DNA of 33,489 nucleotides. It comes from an uncultured Synechococcus sp. (GTDB taxonomy: Bacteria > Cyanobacteriota > Cyanobacteriia > PCC-6307 > Cyanobiaceae). A program made the position numbers and the translations under genes. Where the stretch lies: assembly GCA_913061215.1 (NCBI GenBank), contig CAJXSQ010000007.1, positions 1-33,489 on the forward strand, given 5' to 3'. Under the pieces are notes generated by a model. It did no database searches, had not been told where the DNA came from, and saw nothing but the letters and a program-made list of their open reading frames with translations. Shown here piece by piece: positions 9,474 through 16,696 of this stretch. How positions within the stretch are numbered: position 1 is the stretch's first letter; every line of letters begins with the position of its first letter.

Positions 9474-9650
9474 GTGGGCCGCAAGCGGGGTGGTTCCGCG
9501 GACAAACCGGGTGGAAAAGGGTTGCCGCCCAGCCAGCGGCCCAGCAAGGTCTGTCCGGTGTGTGGCAGGCCTTTCAGCTGGCGCAAGAAGTGGGCCTCGG
9601 TGTGGGATCAGGTGATCTACTGCTCCGATCGCTGCCGCAACCAGCGTTGA
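9474..9650 (+). CDS. DUF2256 small zinc-ribbon protein
   Basis: 58-aa protein too short for the supplied ORF track. From the GTG at 9474 it reads [16 protein letters not shown], then [22 protein letters not shown] and a second cysteine pair [10 protein letters not shown] before TGA at 9648. CPVC...C...C in this spacing with WRKKW and VWD is the DUF2256 family, a predicted zinc-binding ribbon of unknown function. The basic, Gly-rich N terminus suggests nucleic-acid contact, which is inference. An in-frame stop at 9462 rules out a much earlier start. It lies 22 bases after clpP and is followed by a strong hairpin, so clpP-DUF2256 is probably one transcript. Confidence 0.88.
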   Translation: MGRKRGGSADKPGGKGLPPSQRPSKVCPVCGRPFSWRKKWASVWDQVIYCSDRCRNQR

Positions 9651-9671
9651 AGCACCGGCCTGATCCGGCAC

Positions 9672-9701
9672 AAAAAAGCCCGCGTCATCGACGCGGGCTT
9701 T
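9672..9701 (-). terminator. rho-independent terminator after ftsH (also in the clpP-DUF2256 path)
   Basis: AAAGCCCGCGTC (9675-9686), loop ATC, then GACGCGGGCTTT (9690-9701) is a perfect 12-bp stem. On the minus strand it is followed by a run of six T, ideal for ending ftsH, whose stop is at 9730. On the plus strand only CTTT follows, so it may act as a weaker terminator for clpP-DUF2256. Confidence 0.92.
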
Positions 9702-9729
9702 GTCGTGGAGCACTGAATCGCGGGGTGCC

Positions 9730-11688
9730 TCAGGCTTCTGCCGGCTGAGGGCTCGCTTCAGTCGCCGGTTCAGCCTCGGAAAGGAAGGGGGAGAAACGCT
9801 CCTTTTCGGGAACAGTGGTGAATTCGCTCACGATGGCGCGGAACTCATCACCATCCAGGCTTTCCTTCTCGATCAGCACCTCCACCACGCGATCCATACA
9901 GGCGCGGTTCTCAGCCACGAGCTTCACGGTTTCCTCGTAGCAGTTCTGCACGATCTGGCGCACCGCCAGATCAACGCGCGCTGCTGTGGCATCCGACCCA
10001 TCGCTGCGGGTCATCAGATCGCGGCCCAGGAACACCTCCTGGTTGCCGGCTTCCAGCGAGAGCTGGCCCACCTCGCTCATGCCGAAACGGGTCACCATCT
10101 GGCGGGCGATCGAAGCCACCTGCTGAATGTCGCCGCCGGCACCGGTGGTCACCTCAGCGTGGCCGAACACCACATCCTCCGCGGCACGGCCGCCCAGGGC
10201 GCCCATGATGCGGGCGCGCAGCTGGGCGCGGCTCACCAGCATCTGCTCCTCATCCGGCGAGAACCAGGTGAGGCCCTGGGCCTGGCCACGGGGGATCAGG
10301 GTCACCTTCTGCACCGGGTCGTGGGCTTTCACGAGGGTGCCCACCAGGGCATGGCCCACTTCGTGATACGCGATCAGGCGCTTGCTGCGGCCATCGGTGA
10401 GGGGCTTGCCTTCCATGCCGGCGATGATCCGGTCCACGGCGTCGTCGATCTCGGCCAGACCGGTGGCCTCCTTGCGGCGGCGGGCGGTGAGGATCGCCGC
10501 TTCATTCAGCAGGTTGGCCAGATCGGCGCCGGAGAAGCCGGGGGTGCGGCGGGCGATCGCTTCGAGGCTCACGTCGTCGGCGAGCTTCTTGTCGCGGGAG
10601 TGCACCTTGAGCACCGAGAGACGGCCCTTGATGTCGGGCACATCCACCTGCACCTGGCGATCGAAACGACCCGGACGCAGCAGGGCCGAATCGAGCACGT
10701 CGGCACGGTTGGTGGCCGCAATGATGATGATGCCGCTGTTGCCCTCGAAGCCGTCCATTTCGGTGAGCAGCTGGTTGAGCGTTTGCTCACGCTCATCGTT
10801 GCCGCCGCCCACACCGGCGCCGCGCTGACGGCCCACCGCATCGATCTCGTCGATGAAGATCAGGCAGGGGCTGTTTTCCTTGGCGCGCTTGAACAGATCG
10901 CGCACGCGGCTGGCGCCGACGCCCACGAACATCTCCACGAATTCCGAACCGGAGAGGGAGAAGAAGGGCACGCCGGCTTCACCGGCGATCGCCTTGGCCA
11001 GCAGCGTTTTGCCGGTGCCGGGAGGGCCCACCAGCAACACGCCCTTGGGGATCTTGGCGCCCACGGAGGTGAAGCGCTCAGGGGTCTTGAGGAAGGTCAC
11101 CACTTCCTGGAGGTCCTGCTTGGCTTCCTCCACGCCGGCCACGTCGTCGAACTTCACGCCGGTTTCGGCTTCCATCAGGAAGCGGGCCTTGGTTTTGCCG
11201 AACTGCATGGCCTGGCCGGGGCCGCCGGGCATGCCGTTACCGCGGCGCGCCAGGAACACCAGCACCCCGATCAGCAGCAGCGGGAAGAGCAGGTTGCCCA
11301 GCAGGCCCAGGGCGGGCGGTGCCTGCCGGGGCGGGTGGATGTCGAAGCTGATGCCCTGCTCCTTGAGGTTGTTCACCAGCTCGGGCGCGAGACCGGGCAG
11401 ATCCACGCGCAGGCGCTGCACGCGGTTGTCGAGGTCGGGATCCACCGCTTCCACCACGGCCGTGCGGCCGCCATCGAAGATGTCCACGGCGGTGACGCGT
11501 CCGGCATCCACGTAGTCGAGGAAGCGGCCGTAGCTCATGCGGGCCACCGCGGCATTGCGGGGAGCCACGGTGGGGCCGGCGGGCGCTCCCAGACGGGCTG
11601 AGCCGTTGCCGAGCACCTGCCAGCCCAGGAACAGAGCAACCCCGATGGGCAGAACCCAGAGAGCGATCGTGCGCCAGCGCTGGTTCAT
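9730..11688 (-). CDS. ftsH: ATP-dependent zinc metalloprotease FtsH
   Basis: 652-aa membrane AAA+ protease. Two N-terminal spans (about residues 7-27 and 128-147) flank a luminal/periplasmic domain. Then come Walker A GPPGTGKT, Walker [14 protein letters not shown], the second region of homology with [10 protein letters not shown], and the zinc site HEVGHALVG with a downstream acidic ligand region. Cyanobacteria carry four FtsH paralogues; thylakoid FtsH2/FtsH3 degrade damaged D1 in PSII repair. The nearness of thf1/psb29, the known FtsH partner, fits a PSII-repair paralogue, but I cannot assign the number. ATG at 11688 gives the family's usual length. A long opposite ORF (9700..11601) is a shadow. 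Confidence 0.97.
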   Translation of the reverse strand: MNQRWRTIALWVLPIGVALFLGWQVLGNGSARLGAPAGPTVAPRNAAVARMSYGRFLDYVDAGRVTAVDIFDGGRTAVVEAVDPDLDNRVQRLRVDLPGLAPELVNNLKEQGISFDIHPPRQAPPALGLLGNLLFPLLLIGVLVFLARRGNGMPGGPGQAMQFGKTKARFLMEAETGVKFDDVAGVEEAKQDLQEVVTFLKTPERFTSVGAKIPKGVLLVGPPGTGKTLLAKAIAGEAGVPFFSLSGSEFVEMFVGVGASRVRDLFKRAKENSPCLIFIDEIDAVGRQRGAGVGGGNDEREQTLNQLLTEMDGFEGNSGIIIIAATNRADVLDSALLRPGRFDRQVQVDVPDIKGRLSVLKVHSRDKKLADDVSLEAIARRTPGFSGADLANLLNEAAILTARRRKEATGLAEIDDAVDRIIAGMEGKPLTDGRSKRLIAYHEVGHALVGTLVKAHDPVQKVTLIPRGQAQGLTWFSPDEEQMLVSRAQLRARIMGALGGRAAEDVVFGHAEVTTGAGGDIQQVASIARQMVTRFGMSEVGQLSLEAGNQEVFLGRDLMTRSDGSDATAARVDLAVRQIVQNCYEETVKLVAENRACMDRVVEVLIEKESLDGDEFRAIVSEFTTVPEKERFSPFLSEAEPATEASPQPAEA

Positions 11689-11729
11689 GGCAGCCTCAGC
11701 AGGTTGTGATGTTTAACAAGTGTAAAGCG

Positions 11730-11762
11730 AGCGCTGCCGCCAGCGGGGATCTCGGCAGCGCT
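11730..11762 (-). terminator. probable terminator of the DUF1830 gene
   Basis: AGCGCTGCCG (11730-11739) and CGGCAGCGCT (11753-11762) form a perfect 10-bp stem with a 13-base loop, ten bases after the DUF1830 stop on the minus strand. The following minus-strand bases CGCTTT give only a weak T tract. Just beyond it lies the AT-richer stretch (about 11706-11727) likely to hold the ftsH promoter. Confidence 0.55.
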
Positions 11763-11771
11763 GCCTTCTCA

Positions 11772-12062
11772 TCAGGAGGCTCGTTGCCACTCAGGCAGGG
11801 CGCCGGCGATGCCGCTGATCGGTGCCTGGCTCAGGGCTTCGGGTTCGTCCACGCAGAGCTCCTCCACCTGGATGCTCTCGCGCAGTTCCGGGCCGCCAAG
11901 GCCATGGGTCCAGATCTGAACCTGCGATTCCGGCGGCGCCAGAAAGCTCAGCAGTTCGAACGGAAACACCACCCGCTCCAGAAAGAACTCATCGGGGCCC
12001 ACGCAGCGCACGATCACCATCCGATCGCTGCTGTTGCGATAGCCACAGGTGAGCTGCGCCAA
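11772..12062 (-). CDS. DUF1830 family protein
   Basis: 96-aa cyanobacterial protein. MAQLTCGYRNSSDRMVIVRCVGPDEFFLERVVFPFELLSFLAPPESQVQIWTHG has the DUF1830 pattern (C.Y.N.S...ERVVFP....F.APPE), with function unknown. The only in-frame start before an upstream stop codon is TTG at 12062, which gives a family-typical N terminus; an AGGAG lies about 15-20 bases upstream. The gene follows the MacB-type permease on the same strand after a 131-base gap, so it may be a separate unit, and is followed by a hairpin before ftsH. Confidence 0.8.
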   Translation of the reverse strand: MAQLTCGYRNSSDRMVIVRCVGPDEFFLERVVFPFELLSFLAPPESQVQIWTHGLGGPELRESIQVEELCVDEPEALSQAPISGIAGALPEWQRAS

Positions 12063-12193
12063 GGGAAAAGCTGCCGAAAGGTCTCCTCATGAAGCCATCT
12101 CGTTGCAGGCGGGATGGTCGCAGTTGAAACCGTTTGTGAGCACGTTGCCCATCTTTGGGATTTCTTCGCTTTTGCGCGGCTTCCCGCCGCTGC

Positions 12194-13423
12194 TCAAAGG
12201 CTGCGCAGCGCGGTGATCGGATCCAGCCGTGCCGCCCTGCGGGCGGGAAGCACCCCGAACACCAAGCCGATCGAGCCGGAGAGGCCAACGGTGATCAGCA
12301 CACTCACCCCGCCGATGGCAGCCGGCAATGGCGTGACGGCGGCCACGGCCGCCACGGCCGAGAGCCCCACGGCACTGCCGATCACCCCGCCCAGGCTGGA
12401 GAGCACCAGGGCCTCCACCAGGAACTGGGCCAGCACATCGCTGCTGCGGGCACCGATCGCCTTGCGCAGGCCGATCTCGGAGGTGCGCTCGCTCACCGAC
12501 ACCAGCATGATGTTCATGATCCCGATGCCGCCCACCAACAGGGAGATGGCGCCGATCGCACCGAGCATCAGCGTGAGACCGCCGGTGATCGTGCCCACGA
12601 TCGAGAGCGCATCCTGCTGGGAGCGCACGGCGAAATCGTCCTCCCGCAGGATGTTGTGGCGCTGGCGCAGCAGGTTGGTGATCTGAAACTTGGCGGCGCC
12701 GGTGCTCGCTTCATCGTTGGCTTCCACGCTGATGAAGTTGAGGCTGACGCCATAGGTGGGATCGCGCCCCGACAGCTTGCTCACCATGGTGGTGAGCGGG
12801 ATGTAAGCCGCCTCATCCTGGTTCTGGCCGAACACGGCCCCCTTGGGCGCCATCACCCCGATCACTTCGAAGCTCTGATCGCGGATGCGCAGCTGCTGGC
12901 CCACGGCCGGGCCCACCGGCAGCAGCTTGTCGCGCAGATCAGGGCCGATCACCACAACGTTGCGGGCGGCGTCCATGTCGCGCTGATCGATGAAGCGGCC
13001 GCGGGCCACCTCGAAGCGGCGCACGGCCAGAAACTCCGGCGTGATGCCAGACACCGTGGTGCTGGTGCTCTTGGCACCGGCTTGCAGGACAGCGCTGAGG
13101 GTGATCTGCGGCGCCACCCGCTTCACGCTCGGCACCTGCTCGGCAATCGCTTCAGCATCCTCAAGCACCAGGGTCTTGGGAAAATCAATGCCCCGGCGAC
13201 GGCTGTCGTTGTTGCCCGGCACCACGAACAGCACGTTGGCTCCGAGGGTGTTGAGCTGTCCCTCTGCCAGGTTCTGGGCACCGCGGCCCACACCCACCAG
13301 GGTGATCACAGAGGCGTTGCCGATCACAATGCCGAGCATCGTGAGCAGGGAACGGAGACGGTTGGCCCGCAGGGTGGCCAGGGCCATCCCCACGGTTTCA
13401 CCCATGGCGAGCTTGGCGGCCAT
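12194..13423 (-). CDS. ABC transporter permease, MacB/FtsX type
   Basis: 409-aa inner-membrane protein with the MacB layout: an N-terminal span around residues 18-45 (LRSLLTMLGIVIGNASVITLVG), a large periplasmic MacB_PCD-like domain (about 50-270) and three C-terminal spans with the FtsX domain (GGIGIMNIMLVSVSERTSEIGLRKAIGARSSDVLAQFLVEA). It ends at the conserved ARRAARLDPITALRSL. These permeases work by mechanotransmission with an ATPase and often a membrane-fusion protein; neither is adjacent, so the partner must be elsewhere. It starts four bases after the pyruvate kinase stop (ATG 13423, stop codon 13428-13430), indicating co-transcription with pyk. Confidence 0.94.
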   Translation of the reverse strand: MAAKLAMGETVGMALATLRANRLRSLLTMLGIVIGNASVITLVGVGRGAQNLAEGQLNTLGANVLFVVPGNNDSRRRGIDFPKTLVLEDAEAIAEQVPSVKRVAPQITLSAVLQAGAKSTSTTVSGITPEFLAVRRFEVARGRFIDQRDMDAARNVVVIGPDLRDKLLPVGPAVGQQLRIRDQSFEVIGVMAPKGAVFGQNQDEAAYIPLTTMVSKLSGRDPTYGVSLNFISVEANDEASTGAAKFQITNLLRQRHNILREDDFAVRSQQDALSIVGTITGGLTLMLGAIGAISLLVGGIGIMNIMLVSVSERTSEIGLRKAIGARSSDVLAQFLVEALVLSSLGGVIGSAVGLSAVAAVAAVTPLPAAIGGVSVLITVGLSGSIGLVFGVLPARRAARLDPITALRSL

Positions 13424-13427
13424 CGGC

Positions 13428-14885
13428 CTACATGATCGTGGGATCGAGCACGGTGCCCTTGCCCACGATGCTCACCTTCACCAGATCGGTGGAGCCGCTC
13501 ACATCGGCCACCGTGCCGGCGGTCTGAATCACGAGGTCGCCTTCGCGCAGCAGGGCGTTTTCGGCGGCCATCTCCATGGCCTTGTTGAAGCTGGCGGTGG
13601 CGTTCTCAGCGTCGTCCACCAGCAGCGGATGCACACCCCACACCAGCTGCAGCTGGCAGGCCACCTTCTCCTCGCTGGTGATCGCCAGGATCGGTGTGCT
13701 GGGCCGGAACTTGCTCACATTGCGGGCCGTGGCGCCGCTCTTGGTGAGGGGCAGGATCGCCGCCGCCTCCAGCTGGCGGGCGATGGCGCTCACCGCGTGG
13801 CTGATGGCGTTGGGGATCGTGGAGGCCAGCTGGCCATCGCTGGCGCGGCGCGGGTAGTCGCGCTCGATCCGGCGGGCGATCTGGCTCATCGTGGCCACAG
13901 CCTCCACGGGGTAGTCGCCCACGGCGCTCTCGTTGGAGAGCATCACCGCATCGGTGCCATCGAGGATGGCGTTGGCCACATCGCTCACTTCAGCGCGGGT
14001 GGGCCGGGGGCAGCTCACCATCGAATCGAGCATCTGGGTGGCGGTGATCACCGGGATACCCAGGCCGTTGCACTTGCGGATCAGTTCCTTCTGCAGCAGC
14101 GGCACTTCTTCAGCCGGCATCTCCACGCCCAGGTCGCCGCGGGCCACCATCACGCCGTCGCAGAGCGGCAGGATCGCATCGATCTGATCGATCGCTTCGA
14201 ATTTCTCGATCTTGGCCACCACAGGTGTGTTGTGGCCGTGGGAGGCGATCAGCGCCTTGATTTCCTCCATATCGGAGGGGTTGCGCACAAAGCTGAGGGC
14301 CACCCAGTCCACCCCCTGCTGCAGACCAAAGGCCAGATCGGTGCGGTCCTTATCGGTGAGGGCGCGGATCGAAAGCTGCACATCGGGGAAATTCACCCCC
14401 TTGTTGTTCGACAGCACCCCGCCCACCGTCACGGTGCAGTAGAGGGTCTGATCACTCTTGTCCACGCGGTCGGCCACCATTTCCACGCGGCCGTCGTCCA
14501 GCAGGATCCGGCTGCCGGGCACCACCTCCTCGGCGAGCTTGTCGTAGGTGACGGTGGCGATCTCCTGGGTGCAGGCCACATCCCGGGAGGTGAGGGTGAA
14601 GGCATCACCCTTGGCCACGGTGATCGGGCCGTCCTTGAAGCGACCGAGGCGGATCTTCGGGCCCTGCAGGTCCTGCAGGATGCCGATATGAACATCGAGC
14701 TCCTCAGCCACGCTGCGGATCGTGCGGATCCGGGCGGCGTGTTCGCTGTGGTCGCCGTGGGAGAAATTGAGCCGGAACGTGGTGGCGCCCGCTTCGATCA
14801 GGCGCCGCAGCTGTTCCGGAGATTCGGTGGCAGGGCCGATGGTGGCCACGATCTTGGTGCGACGCGTGAGATCGGGCAGGGCCAT
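13428..14885 (-). CDS. pyk: pyruvate kinase
   Basis: 485-aa cytoplasmic enzyme converting PEP and ADP to pyruvate and ATP. The N terminus RRTKIVATIGPATESPEQLRRLIEAGATTFRLNFSHG is canonical, followed by the B domain, KIEKFEAIDQID with the catalytic Lys, VARGDLGVEMP, ITATQMLDSM and a C-terminal alpha/beta domain (TKSGATARNVSKFRPSTPILAIT). It is the short form: the extra PEP-utiliser domain found at the C terminus of one cyanobacterial Pyk type is absent. ATG at 14885 is well placed. It is divergent from the MazG-like gene (60-base gap) and apparently heads a pyk-macB-type operon. Confidence 0.97.
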   Translation of the reverse strand: MALPDLTRRTKIVATIGPATESPEQLRRLIEAGATTFRLNFSHGDHSEHAARIRTIRSVAEELDVHIGILQDLQGPKIRLGRFKDGPITVAKGDAFTLTSRDVACTQEIATVTYDKLAEEVVPGSRILLDDGRVEMVADRVDKSDQTLYCTVTVGGVLSNNKGVNFPDVQLSIRALTDKDRTDLAFGLQQGVDWVALSFVRNPSDMEEIKALIASHGHNTPVVAKIEKFEAIDQIDAILPLCDGVMVARGDLGVEMPAEEVPLLQKELIRKCNGLGIPVITATQMLDSMVSCPRPTRAEVSDVANAILDGTDAVMLSNESAVGDYPVEAVATMSQIARRIERDYPRRASDGQLASTIPNAISHAVSAIARQLEAAAILPLTKSGATARNVSKFRPSTPILAITSEEKVACQLQLVWGVHPLLVDDAENATASFNKAMEMAAENALLREGDLVIQTAGTVADVSGSTDLVKVSIVGKGTVLDPTIM

Positions 14886-14945
14886 TCGGCAGGGCCAAAG
14901 TTGAGGCCGACCCTATCATCGGGGCCCGCCAGCCCTGCTCTGCCA

Positions 14946-15275
14946 ATGGATCTCAATGCTTACCAGCAGGGCGCCCGGGCCACGGCGCGCTATCCCGATG
15001 TGGGCTCCAACCCGATCTATCCCACCCTCGGGCTCTGCGGCGAGGCCGGTGAGGTGGCCGACAAGGTGAAGAAGGTGTTGCGCGATCAGGGTGGTGATTT
15101 CTCCCCGGAGGCGCGCGAAGCGCTCAAGCTGGAGCTGGGAGATGTGCTCTGGTACGTGGCGCAGCTCTCCAGTGAACTCGGCTTCGAGCTCGAGGACATC
15201 GCCGCCTCCAATCTGGGCAAGTTGGCCAGCCGCGCGGCCCGTAACGTGATCGCAGGCAGCGGCGACGATCGCTGA
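14946..15275 (+). CDS. MazG-like nucleotide pyrophosphohydrolase
   Basis: 109-aa all-alpha NTP pyrophosphatase. The metal-binding motif is clear: GLCGEAGEVADKVKK followed by ELGDVLWYVAQLSSELG (ExxE...ExxD). It is single-domain, about half of E. coli MazG, like many phage and cyanobacterial homologues that hydrolyse non-canonical or regulatory nucleotides; the substrate cannot be read. The track shows it only as the end of a 761-aa frame whose first three quarters oppose pyk; the ATG at 14946 restores the family start MDLNAYQ. It is followed 38 bases later by a secreted-protein gene. Confidence 0.92.
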   Translation: MDLNAYQQGARATARYPDVGSNPIYPTLGLCGEAGEVADKVKKVLRDQGGDFSPEAREALKLELGDVLWYVAQLSSELGFELEDIAASNLGKLASRAARNVIAGSGDDR

Positions 15276-15313
15276 CGCTCCTGCTGCCGGCCTCGCTGTT
15301 CTGCGTTTCGCCT

Positions 15314-15814
15314 GTGCCCGTTCCGTGTTTCCGGCCTCTGCGTTCGCTGCTCGGCGCAGCGCTGATGCTGCTGCTGGTGCTGGCGGGTCCGCTGGCGGCA
15401 CCGGCCCTGGCCGCCACCCTCACGGTGAGCGAGGTGAGCCTCGATCCCTGTCCCACGGACGACATCGGCGCACAACCCCAGTTGCGCCGCCCCAGTGGAG
15501 CCAGCTGCTACGTGCTGCGCGGCACGGTGACCAACCCGGGGCGCAAACCGGTGGTGGACACCGATGTGTTCGCCCAGATCCTCGATGCCAGCGGTGAACC
15601 CGTGCTGCAGAACCGGGCCCGGGTGGGATCCATCGGTGATGTGCCCCCCGGCGATTCCAGCTTCGCCCTGCGGCTCGCCGTGCCGGCCGGTACCCCCGGA
15701 CCGTTCACTTTCTCCAACGTGAAGGCCCGGGGCTTCAAGGCACCCGTGCGCACCCGCGCCGGCGAGTTCGACGACCTGCTGCCGCTGGAGCAGGCCGTGA
15801 CCGAGGCTCAGTAG
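15314..15814 (+). CDS. secreted FxLYD-like protein, unknown
   Basis: 166-aa protein from a GTG at 15314 with a signal peptide: basic start, hydrophobic core LLGAALMLLLVLAGPLAAP and cleavage site ALA-AT near residue 33. The mature part holds two cysteines (DPCPTDD and GASCYVL) that may pair. The segment SCYVLRGTVTNPGRKPVVDTDVFAQILDASGEPV...VPPGDSSFAL resembles the FxLYD beta-sandwich pattern (G.V.N....v.....ild..g). Function is unknown; an exported, beta-rich binding domain is the best reading. The last seven bases overlap the convergent yggT gene. Confidence 0.83.
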   Translation: MPVPCFRPLRSLLGAALMLLLVLAGPLAAPALAATLTVSEVSLDPCPTDDIGAQPQLRRPSGASCYVLRGTVTNPGRKPVVDTDVFAQILDASGEPVLQNRARVGSIGDVPPGDSSFALRLAVPAGTPGPFTFSNVKARGFKAPVRTRAGEFDDLLPLEQAVTEAQ

Positions 15815-16098
15815 AAGCCGGGGTAGAAGAAGCCGCGGCTCTGCTCCAGGAGGCTCTGGATCAGCTGCAGGGCGAGAAAGGCGAGGATCGCCGAGAGGTC
15901 GAGGCCGCCCAGGGGAGGGATCAGGCCGCGGAAGGCGTTGAGGTAGGGGTCGGTGATGGCGCTCACGGTGGAGAGCACCGGGTTGCTCCAATCGAGATTG
16001 GGGAACCAGCTGAGCAGCACCCGCACCAGCAGGATCAGCGTGTAGATCGAGAGGGTCTGGGCCAGAACGCCGATCAGATCGCCGACCAGTGGGGACAT
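15808..16098 (-). CDS. YggT family membrane protein
   Basis: 96-aa protein with two hydrophobic segments (about 8-30 and 66-84) and the YggT signature IYTLILLVRVLLSWFPN...NPVLSTVSAITDPYLNAFRGLIPPLGGLDLSAILAFLALQLIQ. Family members, including the chloroplast CCB3/YlmG relatives, act in membrane-associated processes such as division or nucleoid and thylakoid organisation; the exact role here is not visible. A good ribosome site (AGGAG) lies six bases before the ATG at 16098. It follows scpB on the same strand after 52 bases, a gene concerned with chromosome structure. Confidence 0.93.
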   Translation of the reverse strand: MSPLVGDLIGVLAQTLSIYTLILLVRVLLSWFPNLDWSNPVLSTVSAITDPYLNAFRGLIPPLGGLDLSAILAFLALQLIQSLLEQSRGFFYPGFY

Positions 16099-16150
16099 GG
16101 GTGCTCCTGCGTTGCCTTGACTTTATGGACCCGGCCAGCGGCGTGGCGGT

Positions 16151-16672
16151 TCAGGCCGCTTCCGCCCGGGGCCTGAGCTCCTCGGTTCGGATCGAGAAGG
16201 TGCGGTGGAACTTCTCACTCAGGCTGAGCCAGTAGGAGCGGCCCTCGCTCTGGCGTTTGCGCTCGATGAAGTTCTGCGCCAGCAGCTCCTTGATGTGGTC
16301 GTAGGCGCCGGAGCCGCGCAGCTCCACCAGCTCCGATTGGAGGATGCGCTTCTTGAGGGCGATGGTGGCCAGGGTGCGCAGGGCGGCCGTGGAGAGGTCC
16401 ACCGGCAGCAGGTTCTGCACCAGATCGCCGAGGCCGTCGCGCAGCTGCAGGCTGTAGCGCTGTCCCTCCTGGCGGATCTCCAGGGCGGTGTCGCGGTGGG
16501 CGTAATCGGCCATCAGGGTGATCAGGCCGAGCTCCACCTGATCGCGGTTGACGCCGCTGATCTCCGCCAGTTCCCCCAGGCTGAGGGAGCGCCCCTTCAG
16601 ATAGAGGATGGCCTCAAGCCGGGCCGGCAGGGACAGCGAAACCTCACCCTGCTTCTGGGTTGTGTCGTCCAT
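16151..16672 (-). CDS. scpB: segregation and condensation protein ScpB
   Basis: 173-aa winged-helix subunit of the SMC-ScpA-ScpB condensin. The pattern LEAILYLKGRSLSLGELAEISGVNRDQVELGLITLMADYAHRDTALEIRQEGQRYSLQLR and ALRTLATIALKKRILQSELVELRGSGAYDHIKELLAQNFIERKRQSEGRSYWLSLSEKF fits ScpB throughout. The track starts at a GTG one codon earlier (16675); I prefer the immediately following ATG. scpA and smc are not in view. It begins 24 bases after the ilvA stop, so ilvA-scpB-yggT may be one transcript. Confidence 0.93.
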   Translation of the reverse strand: MDDTTQKQGEVSLSLPARLEAILYLKGRSLSLGELAEISGVNRDQVELGLITLMADYAHRDTALEIRQEGQRYSLQLRDGLGDLVQNLLPVDLSTAALRTLATIALKKRILQSELVELRGSGAYDHIKELLAQNFIERKRQSEGRSYWLSLSEKFHRTFSIRTEELRPRAEAA

Positions 16673-16696
16673 CACTGCCCCAGGCCATGCCGCAAG

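Noticed and set aside
10553-10992. HIP1 octamers GCGATCGC at 10553 and 10985
   Set aside because: Only these two were noticed in the window, too few to be the iterated HIP1 signature of many cyanobacteria; both are inside coding sequence.
9700-11601. 633-aa + strand ORF opposite ftsH
   Set aside because: His/Ala/Gly-rich frame created by high GC on the strand opposite a certain ftsH; no motif of its own.
11989-12288. 99-aa - strand ORF between the MacB-type gene and DUF1830
   Set aside because: Overlaps the 3' end of the permease and the start of DUF1830 in another frame; Arg/Pro-rich with no recognisable fold.
12990-14900. + strand part of the 761-aa ORF ending at 15275
   Set aside because: It opposes pyk and macB; only the last 109 residues from 14946 form a recognisable (MazG-like) protein.
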